Shown here one piece after another: positions 34,518 to 43,179 of a stretch of 64,000 nucleotides of DNA. The translations under genes were made by a program, and so were the position numbers. The stretch comes from Cytophagales bacterium (GTDB lineage Bacteria; Bacteroidota; Bacteroidia; Cytophagales; Thermoflexibacteraceae). The notes below the pieces were generated by a model. The model saw only the letters and a list, made by a program, of their open reading frames with translations. It was not told the DNA's origin and ran no database searches. The stretch lies in NCBI GenBank assembly GCA_013299115.1, contig JAAFKA010000004.1:62001-126000 (forward strand), read 5' to 3'. Every line of letters starts with the position of its first letter. The stretch's first letter is position 1.

Positions 34518-34955
34518 ATGAGCTTTGTAGGTCATTTGCGTTATTATGCGGGCATTTTGCTCATTATTTTCGGACTTTTTCTTACGTTTGGTGGCGTGGT
34601 GCAACTCAACGAAGGCAAAGAAAGCATTGGTAGTTTCCTTGCTTTGGTCTTTTTTATAGGCGTGTTGCCTACGGCTACGGGTGCATGGATGGTTTACACA
34701 GCCAAAAAAACAGGTCGAATCAAACAGCAGCAAAAGCAGGAAAAAGAAGTAATGGAGTTTGCTATGAAATCTGGTGGCAACATTACCATAGCCCAAACCG
34801 CCATGCTCACGTCTTTGTCCCCTTCGGAGGCAGAAAAATTATTGACCAATATGCAAGAGCAAGGAGTTTTTGTACTCAAAGTGAGTGAAAGTGGGCATAT
34901 TGTCTATCAAATAGCAGGACTATTGGGCAAAGATGAAAAATTGATTGATGTGTAA
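34518..34955 (+). CDS. Small membrane protein with C-terminal winged-helix-like region
   Basis: The protein has 145 residues with two transmembrane helices (about 8-28 and 42-62), a Lys/Gln-rich linker, then a helical segment (NITIAQTAMLTSLSPSEAEKLL, NMQEQGVFVLKVSESGHIVY). This looks like a winged helix built on the A-L-x-LxxxEAxxLL-x-LxxxG pattern, as seen in small Bacteroidota and Firmicutes membrane proteins. The function is unknown. It lies 87 bp after the AI-2E gene and 24 bp before the flavoprotein, so it may share a transcript. Confidence 0.65.
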   Translation: MSFVGHLRYYAGILLIIFGLFLTFGGVVQLNEGKESIGSFLALVFFIGVLPTATGAWMVYTAKKTGRIKQQQKQEKEVMEFAMKSGGNITIAQTAMLTSLSPSEAEKLLTNMQEQGVFVLKVSESGHIVYQIAGLLGKDEKLIDV

Positions 34956-34979
34956 TTTTATTGTTATCTTTTACTTGCT

Positions 34980-36548
34980 TTGAACACCACACTTCGTTTC
35001 GTTTTACCTCCCGAAATTGCCTTCGACTCGGCAAATTTTCGGCAGTATGTTTTGCAACAACACCAACTACCCGATGAACCTGCGGTGGTGGTCAGGCAGT
35101 TACGCCGTTCTATCGATGCCCGCAGCAAACAAGTGAAAGTAAATGTAGAGGCAGAACTATTTGTCAATCAACCTGTTACGCCTTTGGTAAGCTACCAAAA
35201 AAATTATCCTGATGTGAGCAAAGCACCACAAGCAATTATAGTGGGGGCAGGCCCCGCAGGATTGTTTGCAGCCTTGCGATTGGTAGAGTTGGGCGTAAAA
35301 CCTGTGGTGATAGAACGAGGGAGTGATGTGCGGACACGCAGACGAGATTTAGCAGCCATAAACAAAGACCACGTAGTAAATCCTGAATCTAATTATTGTT
35401 TTGGCGAGGGCGGTGCAGGCACGTATTCTGATGGAAAACTCTACACAAGGTCGACCAAGCGGGGAGATTTCAGGCGAATTTTGGAGATTTTCAACGTACA
35501 TGGGGCAAGTGAGGAGATTTTGGTAGATTCGCACCCGCATATTGGCACAAATAAACTACCTGCCATTGTAACAGCCATTCGCCAAAGTATCTTAGATGCA
35601 GGCGGCGAAGTGCTTTTTGATACCAAAGTTACAGATTTTAGGTTGAAAAATGGACAAATGACAGGTGTAGTGTTGCAAAACGGCTCAACCATCGATGGAA
35701 TTGGTGTTATTTTGGCAACAGGACATTCGGCAAGAGATATTTTCGAACTCCTGCACCAAAAAAATATTCTCATCGAGGCAAAGCCCTTTGCCTTGGGTGT
35801 GCGAGTGGAACACCCGCAATACCTCATAGACCGAGTGCAGTATCACTGCGACCAACGCGGCGACTATTTGCCCGCCTCCTCCTATGCTTTGGTGAGTCAA
35901 ATCAAGTACAAAGGCAAAGAAAAAGGAGTTTTTTCGTTTTGTATGTGTCCTGGGGGCTTTATAGTGCCTGCTGCCACCGCCCCGATGGAGGTGGTAGTCA
36001 ATGGAATGTCGCCCTCACGCCGCAATTCCAAATTTGCCAATTCGGGCATTGTCGTTTCCATAGACGAAGAAGATACTGCACCTTTCAGTAAATTTGGGGT
36101 GCTGGCGGGCTTGCGTTTTCAACAAAGTGTAGAGCAACAGGCTTGCAAAATAGGTGGCAACAGCCAACAAGCCCCTGCCCAACGGTTGGTGGACTTTACA
36201 CAACGCAAATTGTCGCCTACTTTAAATGAAACTTCTTACCAACCAGGGCTGTTGTCGGCAGAAATGGATTTGGTATTGCCCACACAACTTGCGTATAGGT
36301 TGCGAGAGGGATTTAAAGAGTTTGGCAAAAAAATGAGAGGGTATTTGACTAACGAGGCTCAGATTGTGGGCGTGGAAAGTCGCACTTCCTCCCCTGTGCG
36401 TGTGCCACGAGATAGAGAAACCTACGAACACCTGCAAATCAAACGACTGTTTCCCTGTGGCGAAGGGGCTGGTTTTGCTGGTGGCATAGCTTCGGCTGCT
36501 ATGGACGGCGAGAGGTGTGCAGAAAAATTGGTGGCGTTGTATAAATAA
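34980..36548 (+). CDS. FAD-dependent NAD(P)/FAD oxidoreductase (COG2509-type)
   Basis: The protein has 522 residues and starts with TTG at 34980, because the only upstream in-frame triplet before the stop at 34953 is not a start codon. The N-terminal domain (RSIDARSKQVKVNVE) is typical of this family. The Rossmann motif is AIIVGAGPAGLFAALRLVELG. The GEGGAGTYSDGKLYTR segment and the C-terminal FPCGEGAGFAGGIASAAMDG (FAD contact) are characteristic of COG2509 dehydrogenases. The substrate is unknown. The TTG start and close spacing to the upstream gene suggest translational coupling. Confidence 0.88.
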   Translation: MNTTLRFVLPPEIAFDSANFRQYVLQQHQLPDEPAVVVRQLRRSIDARSKQVKVNVEAELFVNQPVTPLVSYQKNYPDVSKAPQAIIVGAGPAGLFAALRLVELGVKPVVIERGSDVRTRRRDLAAINKDHVVNPESNYCFGEGGAGTYSDGKLYTRSTKRGDFRRILEIFNVHGASEEILVDSHPHIGTNKLPAIVTAIRQSILDAGGEVLFDTKVTDFRLKNGQMTGVVLQNGSTIDGIGVILATGHSARDIFELLHQKNILIEAKPFALGVRVEHPQYLIDRVQYHCDQRGDYLPASSYALVSQIKYKGKEKGVFSFCMCPGGFIVPAATAPMEVVVNGMSPSRRNSKFANSGIVVSIDEEDTAPFSKFGVLAGLRFQQSVEQQACKIGGNSQQAPAQRLVDFTQRKLSPTLNETSYQPGLLSAEMDLVLPTQLAYRLREGFKEFGKKMRGYLTNEAQIVGVESRTSSPVRVPRDRETYEHLQIKRLFPCGEGAGFAGGIASAAMDGERCAEKLVALYK

Positions 36549-36559
36549 GGTAGTTTTAA

Positions 36560-36900
36560 AAAGCTATTTCGTTGCGACCTATTCAAATCAAAGATAGTAC
36601 AATTACCATTTGCAATGGATTGGCAGCCGAAACAAGTATCTATTTTGATAATATAGAAAAATTTGAATTGACTACCAAACCTCCACAAGATACGAAAGCA
36701 ATAAAAACAGCTCTACTGAAAGGTTTGGAGGAGCATAATGTAGTTTTGTATTTGAAAGAACCAATACAAGTTACTTTGTTGTTTGGTATCAAAAAACTGC
36801 AACTACGATTTTGTTCTACGCTGACCACGCCAAGTATTTTTCTCAGGTATTAGGAGAAAAATTAAGTAAATTTGCAAAAGTTCGTATGCAATTTTTCAGT
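36560..36900 (+). pseudogene. C-terminal fragment of a Bacteroidota membrane/PH-like protein, truncated and frameshifted
   Basis: The frame after a stop at 36557 reads ISLRPIQIKDSTITICNGL, then LLKGLEEHNVVLYLKEPIQV, then LLFGIKK. At an AAAAAA run (36789-36796) the frame shifts, and the next frame continues KTATTILFYADHAKYFSQVL. Together these match the tail of a Bacteroidota protein family with a GxEEHNxxLxLKEPIxVxxxxGxKK...D...F pattern. The N-terminal membrane part is missing. It directly follows the flavoprotein gene. The end coordinate is approximate because the frame runs into the converging gene at 36905. It could be a sequencing indel in the homopolymer, but the missing N-terminus argues for a real remnant. 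Confidence 0.5.
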
Positions 36901-36904
36901 CAGA

Positions 36905-37165
36905 CTACTGTGCATACTGTTCTTTTGCTTCCAAAACCTCCTCTACTAAACGGTACGAAAGATTTTCGTCTGAATGGCGTGCTTCGGTTACGATGTACTC
37001 TACTACGTCCATAAAGGCTGTTTTATTGATATTATTAGCAATAGATTTGCGATAATAAGATTGTTCTAAATTGAGAATGAGCAATACATCTGCTTTGCTT
37101 AATTTACTTTTTGCTTCTTTTGACAAGCCGTAAAATACGGGTGATGCAAAATCTAATGAGTTCAT
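36905..37165 (-). CDS. Conserved small hypothetical protein
   Basis: The protein has 86 residues from the ATG at 37165 (MNSLDFASPV). It is hydrophilic and mostly helical by appearance, Lys/Glu/Tyr-rich (LSKADVLLILNLEQSYYRKS, then VEYIVTEARHSDENLS, then LVEEVLEAKEQYA). No signal peptide or known motif is visible. An in-frame upstream ATG at 37219 would add 18 residues. Periodicity and amino-acid composition look like a real protein, but I do not recognise the family. Confidence 0.5.
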   Translation of the reverse strand: MNSLDFASPVFYGLSKEAKSKLSKADVLLILNLEQSYYRKSIANNINKTAFMDVVEYIVTEARHSDENLSYRLVEEVLEAKEQYAQ

Positions 37166-37331
37166 AAAAGTTTTGTGTTGCGTTAAGTTGTTTGTCGCAA
37201 ATTTGTTGTTGTAATACATACCTTGATTTACGTTGATTAGAAAATTTGGTTACTTTATTTTTTCAAACTACATACACAAAGACGCAATTCAGCGAATAAA
37301 AGTTACAACTTATCGAAAGTTTTGAACATTT

Positions 37332-37970
37332 TTATTTAGAAGTTCTTTTTATCAGCATCTCTGCCACTATCAAATTCGGCACCCAACTCAACCACGCAAC
37401 CAAAATATACAAATCTTTGCCATACAAATCGGAAATCATAGGAAAGATGTAAGTATAAATTCGCAGACTAATAGCAGACAACGTGAGGGCATAGCTCCGA
37501 ATCATCATTTGACGATGCTGCACCACATCTTTTTTGCGAATGGAAGTATAGGCAAAGAAAGTAAAAATCCACCAAAGCAGCGAAGTAAACACAAAGGAAA
37601 CCTTAGCTGGCACACCGCCATTGGCATACAGAGCCATAATAAAACCACTGGGGCAACTCAAAAACAGCACAAAAAACACATACAACTTGCCTATGTTGCG
37701 GTGCAAATTTACACGATTTTTTAGCCATTGGTTGTTAAATTGTGTCAATCCTGCTGCTAATACAAAAAGGCTGGTCGTGATATGCAGATAAAAAGACCAA
37801 TACCAAAATTTATTGTGTAAAATGCCTTGTTTGGTCAGCAAAAAACTTATTTCTGTATCAAAAGAAAGGTAAGGCAAGGTCAATTTACCCATGAGCAAAG
37901 CAAAAAAAAGCAAAGCCACAAACAAGCCTACATAAAAAGGATACGATATGTTTTGTTTTATAAACATCAA
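37332..37970 (-). CDS. DUF2306 membrane protein
   Basis: The protein has 212 residues with about six transmembrane helices. NLHRNIGKLYVFFVL, then DVVQHRQMMIRSYALTLSA with a following Arg, is the conserved H-R-x-x-G-K-x-Y plus H-R-x-x-M-x-R-S-Y-A-L-T pattern of DUF2306, which may bind haem or resemble cytochrome b561-like proteins. Function is not established. The gene is single, with a convergent palindromic repeat upstream at 37994-38044. Confidence 0.85.
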   Translation of the reverse strand: MMFIKQNISYPFYVGLFVALLFFALLMGKLTLPYLSFDTEISFLLTKQGILHNKFWYWSFYLHITTSLFVLAAGLTQFNNQWLKNRVNLHRNIGKLYVFFVLFLSCPSGFIMALYANGGVPAKVSFVFTSLLWWIFTFFAYTSIRKKDVVQHRQMMIRSYALTLSAISLRIYTYIFPMISDLYGKDLYILVAWLSWVPNLIVAEMLIKRTSK

Positions 37971-37993
37971 TTCTGAAAATTAGGAGATAGTAC

Positions 37994-38044
37994 CTTTCAT
38001 ACGATTGTCAAGGTGCGAAAAGCACCGTTGCCAACGTATAAAAA
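37994..38044. repeat. Palindromic repeat family E, copy 1 (ATACGATTGTCAAGGT ... ACCGTTGCCAACGTAT)
   Basis: A stem of about 16 bp per arm encloses a GCGAAAAGC loop. The same sequence in reverse orientation is at 41219-41264. Confidence 0.75.
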
Positions 38045-38123
38045 CAAAAAAACTTTGCAAGCAAGTTAGTGCTTTTTGGGTTTATTTATTTAGTTTTGTC
38101 AAAAATTTTATGTAAGTTTCTAT

Positions 38124-38897
38124 ATGTTTAAAGACACCGAAGTAACCTCATATACCATAGCCAGCGACAATGTATTAAATCAAAGGCTACTTTTTGCTTA
38201 TCTGCAAGCTGCCAATATGGTCAAGGGCAATATGCTCGAAGTGGGCTGCGGAGCAGGCAAAGGCGTAGAATTATTTTCGAAAGTGTGCCAACACTACACT
38301 GCCATAGATAAAAACGACCAACTCATTGCTCACCACACCAAAAAATATCCGCACTACAAATTTATCAACGCTTTTGTGCCACCTTTGGTGGGCTTGGCAG
38401 ACAATAGTTTTGATTTTGTGGTGAGTTTGCAAGTGATAGAACACATAGAAGACGACCACGAATTTCTGAAAGAAATTTATCGAGTGATGAAATCGGGGGC
38501 AAAGGCTATTATTTCTACGCCCAATATCAAGTTGTCATTGACCCGAAACCCTTGGCACGTGAGAGAATACACCACACCCGAATTGGAAACTTTGCTTAAC
38601 AAATATTTTGACAGAGTAAGTTTTGGCGGTGTTTTGGGTAGTTCTCGTGTGATGGAATATCAGGAAAGAAACAGAAAATCTATTGCCAAATTCAAAAGAT
38701 TCGACATTTTTGACTTCGAAAACAAATTGCCACGTGCTTTGTTGCAAGTTCCTTACGATATTTTGAATAGAATGAATCGCAACAAGTTGAAAGAAAATAA
38801 TGATGAATTGGTAGCAAGTATCAACCAATCTGATTTTTCTATTAGTGAAAATGCAGAAATTTGTTTAGACTTTTTTTGTGTGTTGGAGAAAAAATAA
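38124..38897 (+). CDS. Class I SAM-dependent methyltransferase
   Basis: The protein has 257 residues. Motif I is MLEVGCGAGKGVELF, motif II-like YTAIDKNDQLIAHH follows, and FDFVVSLQVIEHIEDDHEFL is the acidic motif with the I-E-H-I-x-D signature of Methyltransf_11/23 enzymes. The C-terminal half has an unusual helical region. The substrate is unknown. Similar proteins act on quinones, lipids or sugars. A TAGTTTTG box (38091-38098) could be a promoter element but has no proper -33 partner. Confidence 0.88.
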   Translation: MFKDTEVTSYTIASDNVLNQRLLFAYLQAANMVKGNMLEVGCGAGKGVELFSKVCQHYTAIDKNDQLIAHHTKKYPHYKFINAFVPPLVGLADNSFDFVVSLQVIEHIEDDHEFLKEIYRVMKSGAKAIISTPNIKLSLTRNPWHVREYTTPELETLLNKYFDRVSFGGVLGSSRVMEYQERNRKSIAKFKRFDIFDFENKLPRALLQVPYDILNRMNRNKLKENNDELVASINQSDFSISENAEICLDFFCVLEKK

Positions 38898-38928
38898 TAG
38901 TAATTTGCGTAGCACAAATGTAGCATAC

Positions 38929-38960
38929 GTTTTAACCTGTAGTATTTGCATAAAACTCTG
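38929..38960. repeat. Partial copy of repeat family C
   Basis: AATGTAGCATACGTTTTAAC matches the first half of the family C unit (ATGTAGCATACGCTTTAGCG) but with the second arm diverged. Confidence 0.45.
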
Positions 38961-38998
38961 CTTAGTGTGATTTTTTGCAGAGTTTGCAAAGCAAATTC

Positions 38999-39072
38999 AG
39001 TTCAACATTCAACATTCAAAACTAAAAATTCAACATTCAACATTCAACATTCAACATTCAAAACTAAAAATT
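38999..39072. repeat. Heptamer tandem repeat (TTCAACA)n
   Basis: Eight or more copies of TTCAACA or CAACATT, interspersed with AAAACTAAAAATT, lie directly upstream of ftsI. Similar AT-rich heptamers occur upstream of scpB (43785) and other genes. Confidence 0.75.
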
Positions 39073-39098
39073 AAGAATTCAACATTAAAAATTAATTT

Positions 39099-41201
39099 AT
39101 GAGTATCCGCCAATCCATATTATTTCGAGTACGCATAGCTTTTTTGCTGCTGCTGTTGGTCTGTGGGGCTATTGTTGCTCGCATTTTGTACTTGCAAACC
39201 ATCACGGGCGACAGGTGGCGAAAAAAAGCAAAAGATAGTGGCTTGGCGTTTCGCAGTGTTACGGCTATGCGGGGCAATATTTTGGCTTCCGATGGCAGTT
39301 TGTTGGCTACCTCCACTATGTTTTACCAACTTGCAATAGACCCCACCGTAGCTGATGACGAAACTTTTAACAAAGGCATAGATTCATTGGCAATGCTGCT
39401 GGCAAAGAAATTTGGTAAAAAATCTGCCAAAGAAATCAAAACCGAATTGGTGTTGGCAAGACAAGAAAAAAGACGTTACAAGCAATTAGTCGAAGAGCCT
39501 ATTACCTACCAACAACGCAACATGGCTTTGACTTTTCCTATTTTGAGGGAAGGCAAACGCAAAGGAGGTTTGATTTTGGAAAAAACCCAAGAAAGATTAA
39601 GACCTTTTGGCGACTTAGCAAAACGTACCATTGGTTTTGTGCAAGAAGACACAGGTGGTTTGGTGCGGGGGCGAGGTTTGGAATATAGCTACCAAAATCA
39701 GTTGTCTGGCACAAATGGCGAGGCTATCTACCAACGCATAGCAGGCGGTGCGTGGAAACCCATAGGCGATGGCGAACAAATAAGACCCGAAGACGGCTTA
39801 GACATTGTTACGACCATAGACATTCACCTGCAAGAAGTGGTGGACAAAACTTTAAGGCAAGCCTTGATACAGCACCAAGCCGACTATGGTTGTGCTATTT
39901 TGATGGAGGTGCAAACAGGCGAAATCAAAGCTATTGTGAATTTGGGCAAAGAAAATGGGCAATATGTAGAAAATAACAACTATGCCGTAGGCGACATGGG
40001 TTTGTCTGAGCCTGGCTCCACTTTCAAAATAGCAACGATGGCTGCTTTGTTAGAGGAAACTAATATCAATTTGGCGGACACTGTGCAGACAGGCAACGGC
40101 AAGTACAAATTTGCTGAAACAGCCGAAATGACAGACGTAAAAGAAGGGGGCTATGGCAAAATTTCGGTCAAAGAAATTTTTGAAAAGTCGTCTAATATTG
40201 GCGTTTCCAAAATGGTTTTTAAGTATTTTAGAGAAAAACCAGCCAAGTTTTACGAATATTTGGAGAAGTTTCAACTCACTAAGCCGTTAGGCTTTCAGAT
40301 GTCAGGCGAGGCAAGTCCTTTGATTAAAAAACCAACAGACAAGTCGTGGAGTAGCACCTCCTTGCCATGGATGTCCGTAGGTTATGAGTTGCGTTTAGCC
40401 CCTATTCACACCTTAGCTTTTTGCAATGCGTTGGCAAATGAAGGCAAATTTATGCAGCCTTTGATTGTGAAGGCAACGATGAAAGGCGACAAAATCATAG
40501 ACAGATTTTCGTCTAAGGTATTGGCAAACAACATTGTATCAGAAAAAACTTTACGCACCTTGCGAACTTTAATGGAGGGCGTAGTAGAAAATGGCACAGC
40601 TACCAATATCAAAACCAAAGAGTACAAAATTGCGGGCAAGACAGGCACAGCCGAAAAAGTAGAAAAAGGTGTTTACATAGAAAAACATTATACTTCTTTT
40701 GTTGGTTATTTCCCTTCCAACCAACCCAAATATAGTTGTATTGTGGTGATAGACAATCCCAAAACAGCCAGCCAATATGGTGCTTTGGTGGCAGCTCCTG
40801 TATTCAAAGAAATTGCAGACTTTGCCTACCGTTCTTACCTGATGAACAATGAGTTTAAGAAAACAGTAGTCAATCCTCGCCCACCTTTGATTAGAGCAGG
40901 CTATCAAGCTGATATTCAGTTACTTGGCAACGAATTAGGTTTTAGAGTAGAAAGCAAAACCGAATCAGAATGGTCTTTTGGCAGAGTGCGTACAGATAGT
41001 TTGTTGTTGGCAGAAAACAAAGTTTTCAACAGCCTTGTGCCTAATGTAACGGGTATGAGTTTGAGAGATGCCCTGTTTTTGCTCGAAAATAGAGGATTGT
41101 CCGTAGCTTTTTTGGGTAAGGGCAAAGTTACCCACCAATCGGTAAGACCAGGCACCAAAATTATTAAAGGTACAAGAATTGTGCTGACTTTGGGGAATTG
41201 A
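39099..41201 (+). CDS. ftsI: Penicillin-binding protein, FtsI/PBP3-type transpeptidase with C-terminal PASTA domain
   Basis: The protein has 700 residues: an N-terminal transmembrane helix (about 10-30), a PBP dimerisation domain, a transpeptidase domain and one PASTA domain (about 640-700). The active-site motifs are S307-T-F-K310, S364-S-N and K514-T-G. It cross-links septal peptidoglycan during division. In most bacteria ftsI sits in the dcw cluster, but here it is isolated between a methyltransferase and an alcohol dehydrogenase. A single copy cannot be assumed. The start ATG is preceded by heptamer repeats. Confidence 0.92.
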   Translation: MSIRQSILFRVRIAFLLLLLVCGAIVARILYLQTITGDRWRKKAKDSGLAFRSVTAMRGNILASDGSLLATSTMFYQLAIDPTVADDETFNKGIDSLAMLLAKKFGKKSAKEIKTELVLARQEKRRYKQLVEEPITYQQRNMALTFPILREGKRKGGLILEKTQERLRPFGDLAKRTIGFVQEDTGGLVRGRGLEYSYQNQLSGTNGEAIYQRIAGGAWKPIGDGEQIRPEDGLDIVTTIDIHLQEVVDKTLRQALIQHQADYGCAILMEVQTGEIKAIVNLGKENGQYVENNNYAVGDMGLSEPGSTFKIATMAALLEETNINLADTVQTGNGKYKFAETAEMTDVKEGGYGKISVKEIFEKSSNIGVSKMVFKYFREKPAKFYEYLEKFQLTKPLGFQMSGEASPLIKKPTDKSWSSTSLPWMSVGYELRLAPIHTLAFCNALANEGKFMQPLIVKATMKGDKIIDRFSSKVLANNIVSEKTLRTLRTLMEGVVENGTATNIKTKEYKIAGKTGTAEKVEKGVYIEKHYTSFVGYFPSNQPKYSCIVVIDNPKTASQYGALVAAPVFKEIADFAYRSYLMNNEFKKTVVNPRPPLIRAGYQADIQLLGNELGFRVESKTESEWSFGRVRTDSLLLAENKVFNSLVPNVTGMSLRDALFLLENRGLSVAFLGKGKVTHQSVRPGTKIIKGTRIVLTLGN

Positions 41202-41218
41202 AAAGAATGAGTAACTAT

Positions 41219-41264
41219 TTTATACGTTGGCAATGGTCGCAGACCTTGACAATCGTATAAAAAA
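41219..41264. repeat. Palindromic repeat family E, copy 2
   Basis: TTATACGTTGGCAATGGTC, loop, GACCTTGACAATCGTATAA. It is the reverse complement of the arrangement at 37994-38044 and lies between ftsI and the alcohol dehydrogenase gene, where it could act as a terminator. Confidence 0.75.
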
Positions 41265-41280
41265 ATAAAATCTAAAAATT

Positions 41281-42426
41281 ATGGAAAACTTTATCGCATA
41301 CAACCCCACCAAATTGGTATTTGGCAAAGGGAGCATAGCCCAATTAGGCAAAGAATTACAACCTTATGGCAAAAAAGCCTTAGTGGTCATCGGCAAAGGC
41401 TCTGTCAAGCAAAATGGGATTTTGGAGGCTGTTTATCAGCAACTTACCGCAGCAGGTGTGAGTTATACGCTGTATGAAGGTATCAAATCTAACCCTATTT
41501 ACCAAGATGCTGATGCTGCGGTAGCCCAAGCCAAAATATTTCAGGCAGATATGCTAATAGCAGTAGGTGGTGGCTCAGTCATAGACTCTGCCAAAGCCAT
41601 TGCAGCAGGTTATTACGTGGAACATTCGGTTTGGGATTTCTATTTGCGTAAAGCCCCCGCCCCCACCAAAGCCTTGCCCATTTTTGCAGTGCTTACGTTG
41701 GCAGCCACAGGTACAGAAATGAATATGTTTACAGTCTTGCAAAGTGATGACGAGAAGGCAAAACATGGCTACGGAAGTCCTTTGTTATACCCCAAAGTAT
41801 CTTTTTTAGACCCCGAATATACCTATTCTGTTCCTCAAAACTACACAGCTTATGGCGTAGCAGATTTGATAGCCCACAGTTTAGAACAGTTTTTTGATAC
41901 CAGCCATTCGCCTTTGAGTGATGCTTATGCAGCCGAAATTATCCGTTTGGCTATGCACTATGGTTTGGAAGTTCACCAAAACCCGCAAAGCTATGAGGCA
42001 AGGGCAAATATCATGTGGTTGGCTACCTCCGCCCTCAATGGGTCTTTGGCAGCAGGCAAGTTAGGCGGAGATTTTGGGGTGCATGGCATAGAACATTGTT
42101 TGAGTGTGTTGTTCGACATAGCACACGGAGCAGGACTTTCTATTGTTTATCCTGCGTGGATGCGTCATTTTTACAGCCAAATTGAAGGTAAATTGACATT
42201 TTTGGCACAGCGGACTCTGCACGAAAAAGCAACCGCCAATGATTTTATAGTAGCCTTAGAAAATTTTTTTACCACTATCAACACCCCTATTCGCCTTGCC
42301 AAAGCAGGAATAGGCAAAGACAAACACGCCTTAATTTTGGAAAACTTAAAGCAAAACAATCCCAAAGGTCGTTTTTTTAAGCTCACTGCAACAGATTATA
42401 GCAGCATTTTGGAGTTGATGGCGTAA
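41281..42426 (+). CDS. Iron-containing alcohol dehydrogenase (BdhA/YqhD-like)
   Basis: The protein has 381 residues. GGGSVIDSAKAIAAG is the NAD(P)-binding loop. Metal ligands are visible as D in YGVADLIAHSLE, H in the same segment, H in GVHGIEH and H in FDIAHGAGL. It reduces aldehydes, typically butanal or methylglyoxal, with NADPH, according to closest families, but the true substrate is not predictable. It is separated from ftsI by a palindromic repeat, so it is probably an independent unit. Confidence 0.9.
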   Translation: MENFIAYNPTKLVFGKGSIAQLGKELQPYGKKALVVIGKGSVKQNGILEAVYQQLTAAGVSYTLYEGIKSNPIYQDADAAVAQAKIFQADMLIAVGGGSVIDSAKAIAAGYYVEHSVWDFYLRKAPAPTKALPIFAVLTLAATGTEMNMFTVLQSDDEKAKHGYGSPLLYPKVSFLDPEYTYSVPQNYTAYGVADLIAHSLEQFFDTSHSPLSDAYAAEIIRLAMHYGLEVHQNPQSYEARANIMWLATSALNGSLAAGKLGGDFGVHGIEHCLSVLFDIAHGAGLSIVYPAWMRHFYSQIEGKLTFLAQRTLHEKATANDFIVALENFFTTINTPIRLAKAGIGKDKHALILENLKQNNPKGRFFKLTATDYSSILELMA

Positions 42427-42490
42427 AAAAATTGAGAGTTGTCAGTTAAGTCTAACTACTTAGGTTTTGGGATACACTCAATAAATTTAT

Positions 42491-43030
42491 TTATTCAGTT
42501 TCTTCGCCCTCCTCGTATTCGCCTACGGTGTAGTCGTAGTCGTTGTTTTTAGCATATTTGCTGCACAACGCATCTAAATCTGCTAAAAAGTCCTCTTGAT
42601 TTTCAGTGTAGATATAAAAACCTTCCATCCAGTAAGCGTCGTCGTCTTCCTCGTCTTCCACTACCTCAAAATCAAAGCCGTTTTCATCTGCGTAGGTTTC
42701 GCAAAGCTCCTCCAATTTATCTACAAAAGTTTCGCCTTTTTTAGTAACAATGTAGAAATCAAAAAGCTCTAACAAAGCATCGTCATCAAAATAATCCTCG
42801 TCATCATCATCGAAATCGTCATCATCTTGATTGTCGTCTGCTGGGTCGTCTTTGGGTGGTGGTGGCGGTGGATTTTTTTGAGAAGCAAGCCACAAATAAG
42901 AGGCAGTCTGCAATTTTTTAGCAGTATCGTCTGTTTGAAATGCAGTTTCGGAATAGCCTCTGACATTCCATTTTGCAACATTTTCTGATGGAGCAAGCAA
43001 AATGTGTGGGTAATTACTAAAATGTGTCAT
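42491..43030 (-). CDS. Acidic hypothetical protein with Asp-rich low-complexity segment
   Basis: The protein has 179 residues. A Pro run (PPPPPP, about 54-59) precedes a very acidic stretch rich in Asp, then two partly similar segments (LFDFYIVTKKGETFVDKLEELCETYADENGFDF and, 40 residues later, GFYIYTENQEDFLADLDALCSKYAKNNDYDY), which look like an internal duplication. There is no signal peptide. The family is unknown. A role binding cations or a basic partner is only an inference from the acidity. Confidence 0.65.
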   Translation of the reverse strand: MTHFSNYPHILLAPSENVAKWNVRGYSETAFQTDDTAKKLQTASYLWLASQKNPPPPPPKDDPADDNQDDDDFDDDDEDYFDDDALLELFDFYIVTKKGETFVDKLEELCETYADENGFDFEVVEDEEDDDAYWMEGFYIYTENQEDFLADLDALCSKYAKNNDYDYTVGEYEEGEETE

Positions 43031-43146
43031 CTAACAAATGATTTTTACAAATAAATAGGCAACAGCAAGAAATAATGAGTAGTTTATATGCAACCTTGCT
43101 ATTGATTCCCTAAATTAGTAAAAAGAATTGAAACTTCAAACACTTT

Positions 43147-43174
43147 TATTAAATTTGATAAATCAAATTTTTTA
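43147..43174 (-). terminator. scpB terminator / palindrome family D
   Basis: AAATTTGATAAATCAAATTT (43151-43170) is a perfect palindrome with a T-run on both sides. It lies 6 bp beyond the scpB stop. Confidence 0.65.
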
Positions 43175-43179
43175 TGGTA

